DNA of 64,000 nucleotides, taken from Actinostola sp. cb2023. Its lineage: Eukaryota; Cnidaria; Anthozoa; Actiniaria; Actinostolidae. The position numbers and the translations under genes are program-made. Positions within the stretch are counted from its first letter, which is position 1. Each line of letters opens with the position of its first letter. The notes beneath the pieces were generated by a model, which worked only from the letters and a program-made list of their open reading frames with translations, did no database searches and was not told the DNA's origin. The stretch lies in contig JAUJYZ010001581.1 in NCBI GenBank assembly GCA_033675265.1, positions 62,001-126,000 on the forward strand, in the 5' to 3' direction. Below, piece after piece: positions 10,893 to 22,151 of this stretch.

Positions 10893-11600
10893 AACATGCA
10901 TTACCGCCGGGTAGTTAATAACATTGTAAGATTGTATTTCATCGTCATCCTTCATACCAACTGCTAACTTTGGAATATCCACAACAATCCAGTCATTCAT
11001 CTAAAGGTGATGGCAACATCGATTTTAGTTTAGATATTTAACAATTGAGCCGATAGCCAACGAGGTGCTGTTCGACGAGATTGAGAGGAATAATTGTTTT
11101 ATTATTAGTAATTTACTAGTAAATAACGGGTAAAAGTAAGACATGCTTGACTTGAGCGTGCTTCAAACTTTTGGCGATGCTTTTGTTGTATTTTCGTTCC
11201 TGTCTTTCCAGCTCAGGCTTCGGTTATATTTGAAGACAAGTGCCGTTAAGACCACATTACGTTAGTTTCTTTTCGTGATTGCTTTGACTTTTATCGTTGT
11301 GCAGATTATATTTATCATATGACCGGTATTTCCCGACTCACGCGCTCTTAATAAAACCATTGGAAAAAAGTCACGTGATGGGTTCCAGACGTGATGGTGT
11401 AAGCAGGTCCGTAAAAAGCCGTCCAGACCAACCTAAAATTTTATATGTTTCCGCACGCTATATTTATTTGTTTTACAGTGTTTTTATCATCCCTTTTTAA
11501 TTTGTAACAAAAAACTGGGTCATATGATAAAATGCTTATTGACTGAGTTAGGTCGGGCCGGACGGGAAAATATTTGGCTCTTGCCGGTCATTTGTACGAC
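10893..11600. other. P450 3' flank
   Basis: No further exon or repeat is recognised. The first clear AATAAA on the plus strand after the stop codon is at 11350. Confidence 0.4.
11350..11355 (+). terminator. Candidate polyadenylation signal of the P450
   Basis: AATAAA lies about 460 nt after the P450 stop codon and is the first canonical hexamer I find there. Its use is an inference. Confidence 0.3.
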
Positions 11601-11607
11601 TCGTTCC

Positions 11608-11724
11608 ACATGGGTGCGCGGAGATACGAATTTTATCTTCGAATGTTGATATCTCTCACCAGTCAGCGCGCTAACGAGATATTCAACACGAGAAGATAAA
11701 ATTCGTATCTCCGCGCGCCCATGT
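11608..11724. repeat. Hairpin MITE
   Basis: The arms share GCGCGGAGATACGAATTTTA, with CATGGGTG at one edge and the complement CGCCCATG at the other. The arms continue through ATCTTC to GAGATATC/GATATTC around a loop of about 25 bp. There is no coding sequence. Confidence 0.7.
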
Positions 11725-12270
11725 AATATTCTGTTTATTATATAATTATATATGAAACATTTTTTTTCTTTTGAAATAATTTTTACTTTGCGATATATCT
11801 TCACGTGTGAAGATATCAATTTTTCGAAGAAGAAAAAAATATAGATATTTCATCGATAATTATATATTAAAATACAATTATTCTCGTGTTCATGTCGATA
11901 TCACACTCGGTGCTCATCACTCGTGAGATATGCATATTCGAAGGTGCACTTCTTATCTCATGTACGTACTTGCCTCTCGTTGATTATCTATCACCTGTTG
12001 ATATTCAAACTTCATTCACTGTCCAAAATTCAAGGCTTTTATAGGCTCTTTCTAATGCAACCACGTGATGACTCCTCATTTGTAAATCAACAGTGTATTA
12101 TATTATAACTGCACAATATAAATATCGAAAACAATTCATGAAGAAAAAGTCATTTCAACTCAAGTACTCTCTTTCATGGTGTCATATATTTCCTTTTATC
12201 TCTGTGAATATATTAGACATTTTCAAACATAGCATATTAAGTGGAATAATAAGATATGTAATTTCGTATC
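11725..12270. other. AT-rich stretch, no gene
   Basis: Contains short inverted segments (for example TTCACGTGTGAAGATATC near 11800) and no supported exon. Confidence 0.4.
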
Positions 12271-12278
12271 GTTTCTAA

Positions 12279-12690
12279 AGGCCTGTCTAAACGAGTAAAA
12301 CATTCCCGTAAAACATCGTTTTATACATTTGAACACCCAAACATGTCACTTTTATAATAATAACCAAAACATGTTTTACAATGTTTTACGAAGTTTGAAC
12401 TGTGTCAAACATTGCGTAAAACATCGTAAATCACTTCTTTTGTTCTCGCTTGCGTAAAACATTGTTTGCCTTGTTTGGACAGCCCGTAAAACATTGTTTG
12501 CCTTGTTTGGACAGCCCGTAAAACATGCACACAAGGCAGCCAACGCATGCGCACGAGTCCAGGGTATATGCTTTACCATGTTTTATTCGTTTGGACAGCC
12601 CGTAAAACATCACACCATGTTTTATAAAACAATGTTTTACGATGTTTTAACGCATTTTTTTAACGATGTTTTATTCGCTTGGACGGACCT
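12279..12690. mobile_element. MITE with TAA target duplication and internal repeats
   Basis: The ends are inverted (AGGCCTGTCTAAACGAGTAA on the left; the complement of AGGTCCGTCCAAGCGAATAA on the right) and flanked by TAA on both sides, as in PIF/Harbinger elements. Inside, the TIR-like block GTAAAACATTGTTTGCC with TTGTTTGGACAGCC is repeated several times in direct and inverted orientation. Small open frames are artefacts of these repeats. Confidence 0.7.
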
Positions 12691-12929
12691 TAAGAGTAAC
12701 TCTTTTTCTAGTATAACATTTGTTTGTATCTATAATAATAATAATTAAATAACAATTGTTATTAATAATAATAACAATTAGTATATATAATTTTAATTTT
12801 ATCTGATTGGTCCACCATCCAGTGATTATGTAAGAGTTAATTACCGAGAACGGAGGCAATAAGCCATATAAACTTCTAAAATGCAGGTTTTCCCGCGGAT
12901 TTATAATACTACGTCAAACAATGGAAATA

Positions 12930-13022
12930 GGGCGTGGTTGGTTATTAAACCTAGTTATTCTAGTATTGTTGTATTGCTGTATTTGTAACCCACTTAAAAT
13001 AAAGGTTATTATTATTATTATA
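12930..13022 (+). repeat. LINE 3' tail, plus strand
   Basis: The sequence GTAACCCACTTAAAATAAAGG runs directly into (TTA)n. An AATAAAG block immediately before a trinucleotide tail is seen at other LINE 3' ends in this window. Confidence 0.45.
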
Positions 13023-13077
13023 AGTACTGAGATATTACCAGTAACGACTTTTTCAGCATATGGAGTTGAGAGAAATA

Positions 13078-13083
13078 TTTATT
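13078..13083 (-). terminator. Candidate polyadenylation signal of the amidohydrolase gene
   Basis: Reads AATAAA on the minus strand, about 290 nt beyond the stop codon of the last amidohydrolase exon. Its use is an inference. Confidence 0.35.
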
Positions 13084-13371
13084 GAGCCTCAAATAATGGT
13101 TTGAAATATCCCTTGATTATAAGTTTAAATACATGTAAATGTGTAGTCAAATAATTCGCATAATTATCTGTATTACATATTCAGTGGACTGATTGTTTTT
13201 TTTTGCCATTATTATATCCTGATGATGGACGTGTAGTTTGATATTCTGAGTTAAAAGAATTAATTCTGATAACAATGATAAAATAATGGTTTATAATTGC
13301 AATAATTCTTACTGTTATTCTTTGGAATGAAACGATCTCCTTCTGTTTTTCATGGGTGCCTGTCCTATTGC

Positions 13372-13554
13372 CTATATTTTATATATTCTGACGGCGTTTG
13401 TACAAAATATCGCTGTCTTTTCTTCATCACTACGGTCTGCCAAAAGTTGCAAATATGTCTCGTAAACTTGATTGTAGGAAGAAGCAGCTAAATAACAGAC
13501 TGGCCAATCAGATCCAAAGAAACATCGCTCAACACCAAACACTGACAACACGTG
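13372..13554 (-). CDS. Amidohydrolase-2 family protein, last exon
   Basis: Encodes the C-terminal 60 residues of a TIM-barrel metal-dependent amidohydrolase of the L-fuconolactonase/2-pyrone-4,6-dicarboxylate hydrolase type, which opens sugar-acid or related lactones. The diagnostic motif is VERCFFGSDWPVCYLA, whose GSD aspartate is a catalytic-site residue in the family, followed by the usual EEKTAIF and NAVRIY ending. The exon begins in phase 0 after a strong acceptor (TTTATCTTTCAG on the minus strand) and ends with TAG. The previous exon (14892-14958) ends in phase 0 with KPFVE, and the joined reading fits the family. The intervening intron contains a LINE-tail tandem array. It faces the P450 tail to tail. 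Confidence 0.88.
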   Translation of the reverse strand, partial: HVLSVFGVERCFFGSDWPVCYLAASSYNQVYETYLQLLADRSDEEKTAIFCTNAVRIYKI

Positions 13555-13873
13555 CTGAAAGATAAATAGACGAATGAATGAAGACAAGAAATAGCAGTAA
13601 CTCAGCGTCCTTATGCATGTTGGTCACACCAACAAAAACTATTGTAATGCTATTTTTGCGGCACTTTATCAAACTTCGAAAGCTTTTCAGTGAAATTAAA
13701 TTCCAAATTAAATTCCTTTCTGACGAATTTCCAGCCTCCTGCGCATGACCGTAGAATTCAGTAGAGAATGGGAAAAGATTGGGAAGGAGGTAGAAAGAGA
13801 GACGTTTTTATATTATATTGTATGGTTATTATCATATGTAGTCACAAATTGTATCATAGTCATATTGCTTTTG

Positions 13874-14735
13874 TATCTATAGTTTTATATACAGGGCCCC
13901 TCTGGATATCAGTCTCGTTGCTGAATGGGCTACCCTGGATAAATAAAGTCTTACACTTGTTTATCTATAGTTTTATATGCAGGGCCCCTCTGGATATCAG
14001 CCTCGTTGCTGAATGGGCTACCCTGGACAAATAAAGTCTTACACTTGTATCTATAGTTTTATATGGCGGGCCCTCTGGATATCAGCCTCGTTGCTGGATG
14101 GGCTACCCTGGACAAATAAAGTCTTACACTTGTATCTATAGTTTTATATGCAGGGCCCCTCTGGATATCAGCCTCGTTGCTGAATGGGCTACCCTGGATA
14201 AATAAAGTCTTACACTTGTATCTATAGTTTTATATGCAGGGCCCCTCTGGATATCAGCCTCGTTGCTGAATGGGCTACCCTGGATAAATAAAGTCTTACA
14301 CTTGTGTATCTATAGTTTTATATGCAGGGCCCTCTGGATATCAGCCTCGTTGCTGGATGGGCTACCCTGGATAAATAAAGTCTTACACTTGTATCTATAG
14401 TTTTATATGCAGGGCCCCTCTGGATATCAGCCTCGTTGCTGAATGGGCTACCCTGGATAAATAAAGTCTTACACTTGTATCTATAGTTTTATATGGCGGG
14501 CCCTCTGGATATCAGCCTCGTTGCTGGATGGGCTACCCTGGATAAATAAAGTCTTACACTTGTATCTATAGTTTTATATGCAGGGCCCCTCTGGATATCA
14601 GCCTCGTTGCTGGATGGGCTACCCTGGATAAATAAAGTCTTACACTTGTATCTATAGTTTTATATGCAGGGCCCCTCTGGATATCAGCCTCGTTGCTGAA
14701 TGGGCTACCTTGGATAAATAAAGTCTTTCATTCAT
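13874..14735 (+). repeat. 86-bp tandem array of a LINE 3' end, ten units
   Basis: Each unit contains GGGCCCCTCTGGATATCAGC, TTGCTGAATGGGCTACCC and GGATAAATAAAGTC, so the array holds ten AATAAA hexamers. The last unit runs into TTTCATTCATTC, a short microsatellite tail typical of CR1/L2-type 3' ends. The array therefore looks like tandem amplification of a retrotransposon tail. It lies in the last intron of the minus-strand amidohydrolase, in antisense orientation to that gene. Confidence 0.85.
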
Positions 14736-14891
14736 TCAAGGGGGAGGGACAGAATCGAAATGAGGGGAGAGATCAATACAGGAGTACATAATACAGAATG
14801 GGCAAGAGATAAGATTGGGAAGGCGGTAGAAAGAGACGAAGAGGGAGGGGAATACAGAAGTCACAGAATGGAGTTGTCTGAAAAATCCAAC

Positions 14892-14958
14892 CTCAACAAA
14901 CGGCTTCAAGTCATCTACAGTCCAACATTCATGGTCTGCTTCTGTTATCATTCCTGAG
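14892..14958 (-). CDS. Amidohydrolase-2 family protein, penultimate exon
   Basis: A 67-nt exon read on the minus strand: acceptor TATTCACAG, then one base completing a leucine codon, then SGMITEADHECWTVDDLKPF and VE, then donor GTTGGA. The SGM(I/V)TEAD..W segment is a conserved landmark of the lactonase-like amidohydrolases and follows the CKL end of the exon at 15112-15228, with matching phase (two bases plus one). The donor lacks the usual AAGT, which is the weakest point. Confidence 0.85.
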
Positions 14959-15111
14959 CTGTGAATAATAACAATTTAATTAGCTAGACAATGAAATGAA
15001 AGGATTTGGATGAGTTGGCATGAGAGATAGATAGATGGATGGGAGAACACAACAGAAAATGTATATAGAATGGATTTTACAAGCAATGAAATCATTTCAA
15101 CATTAACTTAC

Positions 15112-15228
15112 AGTTTACAATAGACATTTTTATTTTTCGCTAACTCAGCCATGCTATCTTTCCATTCGGCAACGTTATGGCGGTTTTTTATATCTGGCTT
15201 TGCCATGTGATCCAGTACAAACCATAAT
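15112..15228 (-). CDS. Amidohydrolase-2 family protein, internal exon
   Basis: A 117-nt exon between acceptor CACCTTTAG and donor CTGTAAGT on the minus strand. It encodes LWFVLDHMAKPDIKN and, later, NKNVYCKL. The FVLDHxAKP motif with its metal-site histidine and the NVxCKLSG junction into the next exon are hallmarks of the amidohydrolase-2 lactonase group. One base completes a codon at the start and two bases are left over at the end, matching the following exon. The upstream intron begins only 38 bp before a 1.3-kb foldback transposon. Confidence 0.9.
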
Positions 15229-15266
15229 CTAAAGGTGAAAACGCACTGATATCATGTCAAGTAGAA

Positions 15267-16560
15267 CCACAGGTAGCCCAAGCTCAGTATCAGTGGCGTA
15301 AATACAGTAAATGTATGGGCTTTCTTGTTCTGGTGTACTTGAATAAATAAATAAAACATCGTTTGCTTTTATACGCCTCGTGCTTGTTCCTTGTATTGTC
15401 CTTCACCTCTGTAGGAATTTCTAGGCCATTCCGCTTGAAATTGAGAGAGTTACGGCGGTTTAGAAAAAAAATCCCTACCAGTAAGAAAATATAGAAGGTA
15501 GGTAACTCATGGCCGCCAGCGAACTCACATGGTCCCACTCAAATGCTCGTAAATCTCTCGAAACTAGACATAACGCCAAATTTCTTTCGGTAAACTGTAG
15601 TCCAATACAAGTCCGATAAATCACACTGCCATTCCCTTCTCTTACTCATCGCTATCTGCATCCAAGAGCAAGGTTTTTGTGACTTTCATCGGCAACATGA
15701 ACCTCTGTACCTTCAAGTCTGACACGGATTTTGAACGGCCGTACAAAAAATGCACACACCGGGGAGGGACAGAGGTACAATACAATACAATAGTTTATTT
15801 CAACACGTGTCGTCCAGGAGCGTGAAGCTCGTTCAAAATACGAACGTGCAGTATATAATAATCTAATCAAGTTGACACTTGAATAAAATTTCGTTCTATC
15901 ATAGATTACAGTATTTCTTCTGTCAAATTAATGCTTCTGATTTCAAGGAAAAGGCCTTTGGAGCAAATTCCAAATGGGGTATTGAAAATCAACACGAATT
16001 CGAAGAAAAGATTTTGTTATAATCTCTGACAAGATATGGTTGCAATCCTCACGGGAGGGTACGGAAATTCTATTCAAGTGTCAAATGTACCTCTGTCCCT
16101 CCCCGGTGTGTGCATTTTTTGTACGGCCGTTCAAAATCCGTGTCAGACTTGAAGGTACAGAGGTTCATGTTGCCGATGAAAGTCACATAAACCTTGCTCT
16201 TGGATGCAGATAGCGATGAGTAAGAGAAGGGAATGGCAGTGTGATTTATCGGACTTGTATTGGACTACAGTTTACCGAAAGAAATTTGGCGTTATGTCTA
16301 GTTTCGAGAGATTTACGAGCATTTGAGTGGGACCATGTGAGTTCGCTGGCGGCCATGAGTGACCTACCTTCTATATTTTCTTACTGGTAGGGATTTTGTT
16401 TAAAAACTGCTGTAACTCTCTCAATTTCAAGCGGAATGGCCTAGAAATTCCTACAGAGGTAAAGGACAATACAAGGAACAAGTACGAGTCGAATAAACCA
16501 GAACAAGAAAGCCTATTTACTGTATTTACGCCACTGATACTGAGCTTGGGCTACCTGTGG
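15267..16560. mobile_element. Foldback transposon with arms of about 0.5 kb
   Basis: Left arm 15267-15778 and right arm 16087-16560 are inverted copies with high identity, one 37-bp gap and a 308-bp loop. The termini read CCACAGGTAGCCCAAGCT. The flanks are duplicated: TAGAA on both sides (5 bp), or GTAGAAC (7 bp) if the terminal C/G pair is counted with the target. No transposase is encoded. The ends match those of the foldback at 31067-32076. It sits in an intron of the amidohydrolase gene. Confidence 0.85.
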
Positions 16561-16792
16561 TAGAACACACGTGTCATTTCCATTCTGTAAATTAATTGGA
16601 CCAGTCGAAAAAGTCCTTATATGAAACCTCTACTAGACAAATATGCCACAATATTCAAGAGATTCAAGATTCTGGTACCTTTTTAGGGGGCATTTTTAAA
16701 ATTTCCAACTGGCTTAGTGCGAAGTGCTCAAGTTTTCTACCATCAAAAAAACATGTCTTTTGTTTCTGCACCAGCCTCATTAATACTGCTAA

Positions 16793-17055
16793 TAGAGTAC
16801 AAACACTAAAAGCGTGAAATACTAAATCTAAATAGTACTAATTGCTGAAATATCCTTTGTTTTCTATTGTTTCATCACTCTATTTAGTACTAGAAACTCT
16901 AGAGTGCAATTTAGAAAAGCGTGAAATAGTACTAATTTTAAATAGTACTAAATAGTGCTATTTCTATTGTTTTCTATTGTTTCATTAGTGCTATTTAGTA
17001 CTAATTAGTTATTTAGTTTTCAAGCTTTTCTAAATTTTCTAAGTGTTTGTACTCT
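16793..17055. mobile_element. MITE with TAGAGTAC ends and a nested TAGAGTGC MITE
   Basis: The left end TAGAGTACAAACACT at 16793 is the exact complement of AGTGTTTGTACTCTA, the motif that opens the satellite on the right. Inside, a second element starts TAGAGTGCAATTTAG at 16900 and has the same interior (TTAGTACTA/TAGTGCTATT blocks) as the MITE at 50865-51009, but its right terminus is truncated. TA-start ends suggest a Tc1/mariner-like target preference. Confidence 0.6.
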
Positions 17056-20000
17056 GCTACTCACGCTGTTAGTGTTTGTACTCTACTACTCACGCTGTTA
17101 GTGTTTGTACTCTACTACTCACGCTGTTAATGTTTGTACTCTACTACTCACGCTGTTAGTGTTTGTACTCTACTACTCACGCTGTTAGTGTTTGTACTCT
17201 ACTACTCACGCTGTTAGTGTTTGTACTCTACTACTCACGCTGTTAGTGTTTGTACTCTACTACTCACGCTGTTAGTGTTTGTACTCTACTACTCACGCTG
17301 TTAGTGTTTGTACTCTACTACTCACGCTGTTAGTGTTTGTACTCTACTACTCACGCTGTTAGTGTTTGTACTCTACTACTCACGCTGTTAGTGTTTGTAC
17401 TCTACTACTCACGCTGTTAGTGTTTGTACTCTACTACTCACGCTGTTAGTGTTTGTACTCTACTACTCACGCTGTTAGTGTTTGTACTCTACTACTCACG
17501 CTGTTAGTGTTTGTACTCTACTACTCACGCTGTTAGTGTTTGTACTCTACTACTCACGCTGTTAGTGTTTGTACTCTACTACTCACGCTGTTAGTGTTTG
17601 TACTCTACTACTCACGCTGTTTGTACTCTTTGTACTCTACTACTCACGCTGTTAGTGTTTGTACTCTACTACTCACGCTGTTAGTGTTTGTACTCTACTA
17701 CTCACGCTGTTAGTGTTTGTACTCTACTACTCACGCTGTTAGTGTTTGTACTCTACTACTCACGCTGTTAGTGTTTGTACTCTACTACTCACGCTGTTAG
17801 TGTTTGTACTCTACTACTCACGCTGTTAATGTTTGTACTCTACTACTCACGCTGTTAGTGTTTGTACTCTACTACTCACGCTGTTAGTGTTTGTACTCTA
17901 CTACTCACGCTGTTAGTGTTTGTACTCTACTACTCACGCTGTTAGTGTTTGTACTCTACTACTCACGCTGTTTAGTGTTTGTACTCTACTACTCACGCTG
18001 TTAGTGTGTGTACGCTACTACTCACGCTGTTAGTGTTTGTACTCTACTACTCACGCTGTTAGTGTTTGTACTCTACTACTCACGCTGTTAGTGTTTGTAC
18101 TCTACTACTCACGCTGTTAGTGTTTGTACTCTACTACTCACGCTGTTAGTGTTTGTACTCTACTACTCACGCTGTTAGTGTTTGTACTCTACTACTCACG
18201 CTGTTAGTGTTTGTACTCTACTACTCACGCTGTTAGTGTTTGTACTCTACTACTCACGCTGTTAGTGTTTGTACTCTACTACTCACGCTGTTAGTGTTTG
18301 TACTCTACTACTCACGCTGTTAGTGTTTGTACGCTACTACTCACGCTGTTAGTGTTTGTACTCTACTACTCACGCTGTTAGTGTTTGTACTCTACTACTC
18401 ACGCTGTTAGTGTTTGTACTCTACTACTCACGCTGTTAGTGTTTGTACTCTACTACTCACGCTGTTAGTGTTTGTACTCTACTACTCACGCTGTTAGTGT
18501 GTGTACGCTACTACTCACGCTGTTAGTGTTTGTACTCTACTACTCACGCTGTTAGTGTTTGTACTCTACTACTCACGCTGTTAGTGTTTGTACTCTACTA
18601 CTCACGCTGTTAGTGTGTGTACGCTACTACTCACGCTGTTAGTGTTTGTACTCTACTACTCACGCTGTTAGTGTTTGTACTCTACTACTCACGCTGTTAG
18701 TGTTTGTACTCTACTACTCACGCTGTTAGTGTTTGTACTCTACTACTCACGCTGTTAGTGTTTGTACTCTACTACTCACGCTGTTAGTGTTTGTACTCTA
18801 CTACTCACGCTGTTAGTGTTTGTACTCTACTACTCACGCTGTTAGTGTTTGTACTCTACTACTCACGCTGTTAGTGTTTGTACTCTACTACTCACGCTGT
18901 TAGTGTTTGTACTCTACTACTCACGCTGTTAGTGTGTGTACGCTACTACTCACGCTGTTAGTGTTTGTACTCTACTACTCACGCTGTTAGTGTTTGTACT
19001 CTACTACTCACGCTGTTAGTGTTTGTACTCTACTACTCACGCTGTTAGTGTTTGTACTCTACTACTCACGCTGTTAGTGTTTGTACTCTACTACTCACGC
19101 TGTTAGTGTTTGTACTACACGCTGTTAGTGTGTGTACTCTACTACTCACGCTGTTAGTGTTTGTACTCTACTACTCACGCTGTTAGTGTTTGTACTCTAC
19201 TACTCACGCTACTACTCACGCTGTTAGTGTGTGTACTCTACTACTCACGCTGTTAGTGTTTGTACTCTACTACTCACGCTGTTAGTGTTTGTACTCTACT
19301 ACTCACGCTGTTAGTGTTTGTACTCTACTACTCACGCTGTTAGTGTTTGTACTCTACTACTCACGCTGTTAGTGTTTGTACTCTACTACTCACGCTGTTA
19401 GTGTTTGTACTCTACTACTCACGCTGTTAGTGTTTGTACTCTACTACTCACGCTGTTAGTGTTTGTACTCTACTACTCACGCTGTTAGTGTTTGTACTAC
19501 TACTCACGCTGTTAGTGTGTGTACGCTACTACTCACGCTACTCTACTACTCACGCTGTTAGTGTTTGTACTCTACTACTCACGCTGTTAGTGTTTGTACT
19601 CTACTACTCACGCTGTTAGTGTTTGTACTCTACTACTCACGCTGTTAGTGTTTGTACTCTACTACTCACGCTGTTAGTGTTTGTACTCTACTACTACTCA
19701 CGCTGTTAGTGTTTGTACTCTACTACTCACGCTGTTAGTGTTTGTACTCTACTACTCACGCTGTTAGTGTTTGTACTCTACTACTCACGCTGTTAGTGTT
19801 TGTACTCTACTACTCACGCTGTTAGTGTTTGTACTCTACTACTCACGCTGTTAGTGTTTGTACTCTACTACTCACGCTGTTAGTGTTTGTACTCTACTAC
19901 TCACGCTGTTAGTGTTTGTACTCTACTACTCACGCTGTTAGTGTGTGTACGCTACTACTCACGCTGTTAGTGTTTGTACTCTACTACTCACGCTGTTAGT

Positions 20001-20186
20001 GTTTGTACTCTACTACTCACGCTGTTAGTGTTTGTACTCTACTACTCACGCTGTTAGTGTTTGTACTCTACTACTCACGCTGTTAGTGTTTGTACTCTAC
20101 TACTCACGCTGTTAGTGTGTGTACGCTACTACTCACGCTGTTAGTGTTTGTACTCTACTACTCACGCTGTTAGTGTTTGTACTCTG
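17041..20186 (+). repeat. 29-bp satellite array, about 108 units
   Basis: The unit AGTGTTTGTACTCTA plus CTACTCACGCTGTT repeats with very high identity. Variant units (TGTGTGTACGCTACT) recur at intervals, indicating higher-order or segmental duplication. The first and last units carry ACTCTGCTAC instead of ACTCTACTAC. Half of the unit equals the terminal inverted repeat of the flanking MITE. There are no spacers and no genes. Confidence 0.97.
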
Positions 20187-20189
20187 CTA

Positions 20190-20382
20190 CGAGGAGTTCC
20201 TCAGGGCTCTATTATTGGTCCATTTCTTTTTCTAATCTATATTAATGATTTGACTGGATGCTAATATGTATGCTGATGACACCAATATCACATCAGGTGA
20301 CTTTGATGTAAACACGCGATTGAAACTCTGATAAATAATGATCTTGATACATTGTGCTGCTGGCTTCAAGCCAATCGTCTTA
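20190..20382 (+). pseudogene. LINE RT fragment with motifs B and C
   Basis: Starts at [20 protein letters not shown] (RT motif B region), shifts frame, then continues MYADDTNITSG (catalytic motif C) and, after another shift, CCWLQANRL. It is a dead piece of a CR1/L2/jockey-type RT. The 29-bp satellite abuts it on the left. It is cut on the right by a TTAA-flanked element at 20384. Confidence 0.85.
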
Positions 20383-20383
20383 A

Positions 20384-21306
20384 ACACGAGGGCGCACTAT
20401 AAAAGGGCATCGCTCCGCCCTCAATTTTTTGAATGATAATGAGTTTGAATATGGCGGACAATGGTTGAACATGGCTGAACAACGGGGTAAAATAATTTTC
20501 TTAATAAAGTCACATTTCAACAGCAAAGTCAATGAAGAAATTGTAAATTTACGTCTAAAACAGTTATAATAGACGGACGTGTCAATATTTTTCGTATTCG
20601 GTAGTTATCTATACGATTTTCAGTCGCGCCACGCGTACCGAAGAATGTTTTGAATTTCGCGCGCCATGTATCACAACAATCAACATCCGTACTTCTTATC
20701 CAGGCCTACAAATTAATGAAGCGAAATGCTCTTTGCCTGTAATAAGCATTTCCAAGCATAAAACTATGGTCGGTCATTTCTAAATAAAGCGACAAGAGCA
20801 TTGTTTTCATTACACAAGTTACGTTCGTACCATAACAAGACGAACGACGTCGTTCGCCGCGAAGGCGTCTTGTTACGAGGTAAATGTGTTGAGCATTTGT
20901 ACATCTCTGTACTTTTATGGTAAAGGCCGGTAAGGTTTCGAAACCTATGCTTTGAGTATATTTAATTCGCAAGTGGCATTTCCATGTCTTGGCGGGTAAA
21001 TTTTAGGATAACCTACGAAAGAAACGAAAAGCAGAATACTAGAGCAGTGCGACTTCAAAACGGCTTACGGTTCCAGTTCAAAGTACCATAATTTAATTTA
21101 CCAAAGTGAAAAGTAATAGTGAATTGTACAACAAAAATTATCCATGTGCGTTGTAGTATTTATTTCCACAGTTTCTTGTTCATTTGAGTTGATTTATAAA
21201 GCTTGTAGTTCTTGAGATCCTCTCTCTGTGACGTCTCGGTTGATTTGATTGACAGATCCAACGAACTTACCCTAGGTAGCTCCCCTTTTATAGTGCGCCC
21301 TCGTGT
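20384..21306. mobile_element. TTAA-flanked non-autonomous TIR element
   Basis: The left end ACACGAGGGCGCACTATAAA is the perfect complement of the right end, with about 25 bp of TIR. TTAA is duplicated at 20380-20383 and 21307-21310. TTAA duplication is the hallmark of piggyBac and Kolobok superfamilies; which one is unclear because no transposase is present. The interior holds a short open frame (20706-20972, -) without known motifs. Confidence 0.8.
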
Positions 21307-21309
21307 TTA

Positions 21310-22056
21310 AGGCGCGTTCACATTAGACTCGAATTATAATCGAATTGTGATTGAAGTATAATTGGAATGCGTTCACACCTCCGAATGATAGTCACCAATT
21401 ACAATCGAATCATAATTACTTCAAACAACCTCACGGGGGTTGTTTGAAGTAATTACACTCCGTAATTCAAGATGGCGGAGAATCAGTGGTGAAACGACGA
21501 GACAAAATGTCTCATATCTTTCTGGAGCAATGAAACCGTTCAAAGTAATTTGAATACTATGCATAATAAGAAGGGTATTTGGGATAACATTTGCCAGGGA
21601 ATGGCGATTGCAGGCTACACTAGACGCGGATACACCAACTGTGCCAAGTGAAAATAAACAACCTCAAGCAGATCGAAATACCGCAAGGTTGCACCATATT
21701 CCACCAGCCCATATATACCTCTTTCTCGCCCAGACTGTTAATTCTGATCGACGCTTGATCGATGCCAATCAATATAACTGAAGATAAATAAATAGCTGAC
21801 AAACTGCCTCAAATAAAAATGCATCACACGAAGGCGCCGCCTCTCAAGTCGAACTTTTCTTCTCCTAACATATTTTTATGTATAGCCCTTTTCCTCGCTT
21901 CTAGGTCTTGAAAAAGTATAAAAATGCACAACGTCTTGAACTCTAGTCTTTCATTACAAGTGTGAACACGAGTAGAACAACATTGTATTGAATTAATTAT
22001 AATCAGAGTAATCATACTCGGAACGATTATAATCCACTTCAGGTGTGGACGCGCCT
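21310..22056. mobile_element. TTA-flanked MITE, GGCGCGTTCACA ends
   Basis: The ends are imperfect inverted repeats beginning AGGCGCGTTCACA on the left and AGGCGCGTCCACA on the complement of the right, with ATTATAATCG blocks further in. TTA flanks both sides (21307-21309 and 22057-22059), as in PIF/Harbinger MITEs. It directly abuts the TTAA element, sharing the same bases. Confidence 0.65.
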
Positions 22057-22151
22057 TTATCAAGTCCATGGCGAACAATTTCATACAGTCAGCGGATGAC
22101 ATTGCTGGCGCGTAAATGACACGTTTTTATTCTAAGAAAACATTGGCCTTT

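Noticed and set aside
17041..20186. CRISPR-like appearance of regularly spaced 29-bp repeats
   Set aside because: The repeats are contiguous with no unique spacers, no cas genes, and a eukaryotic setting.
21640..21740. Minus-strand reading ...YFDLLEV as the missing amidohydrolase exon
   Set aside because: It lies inside a TIR-bounded MITE, in poor splice context, and the similarity is limited to a few residues.
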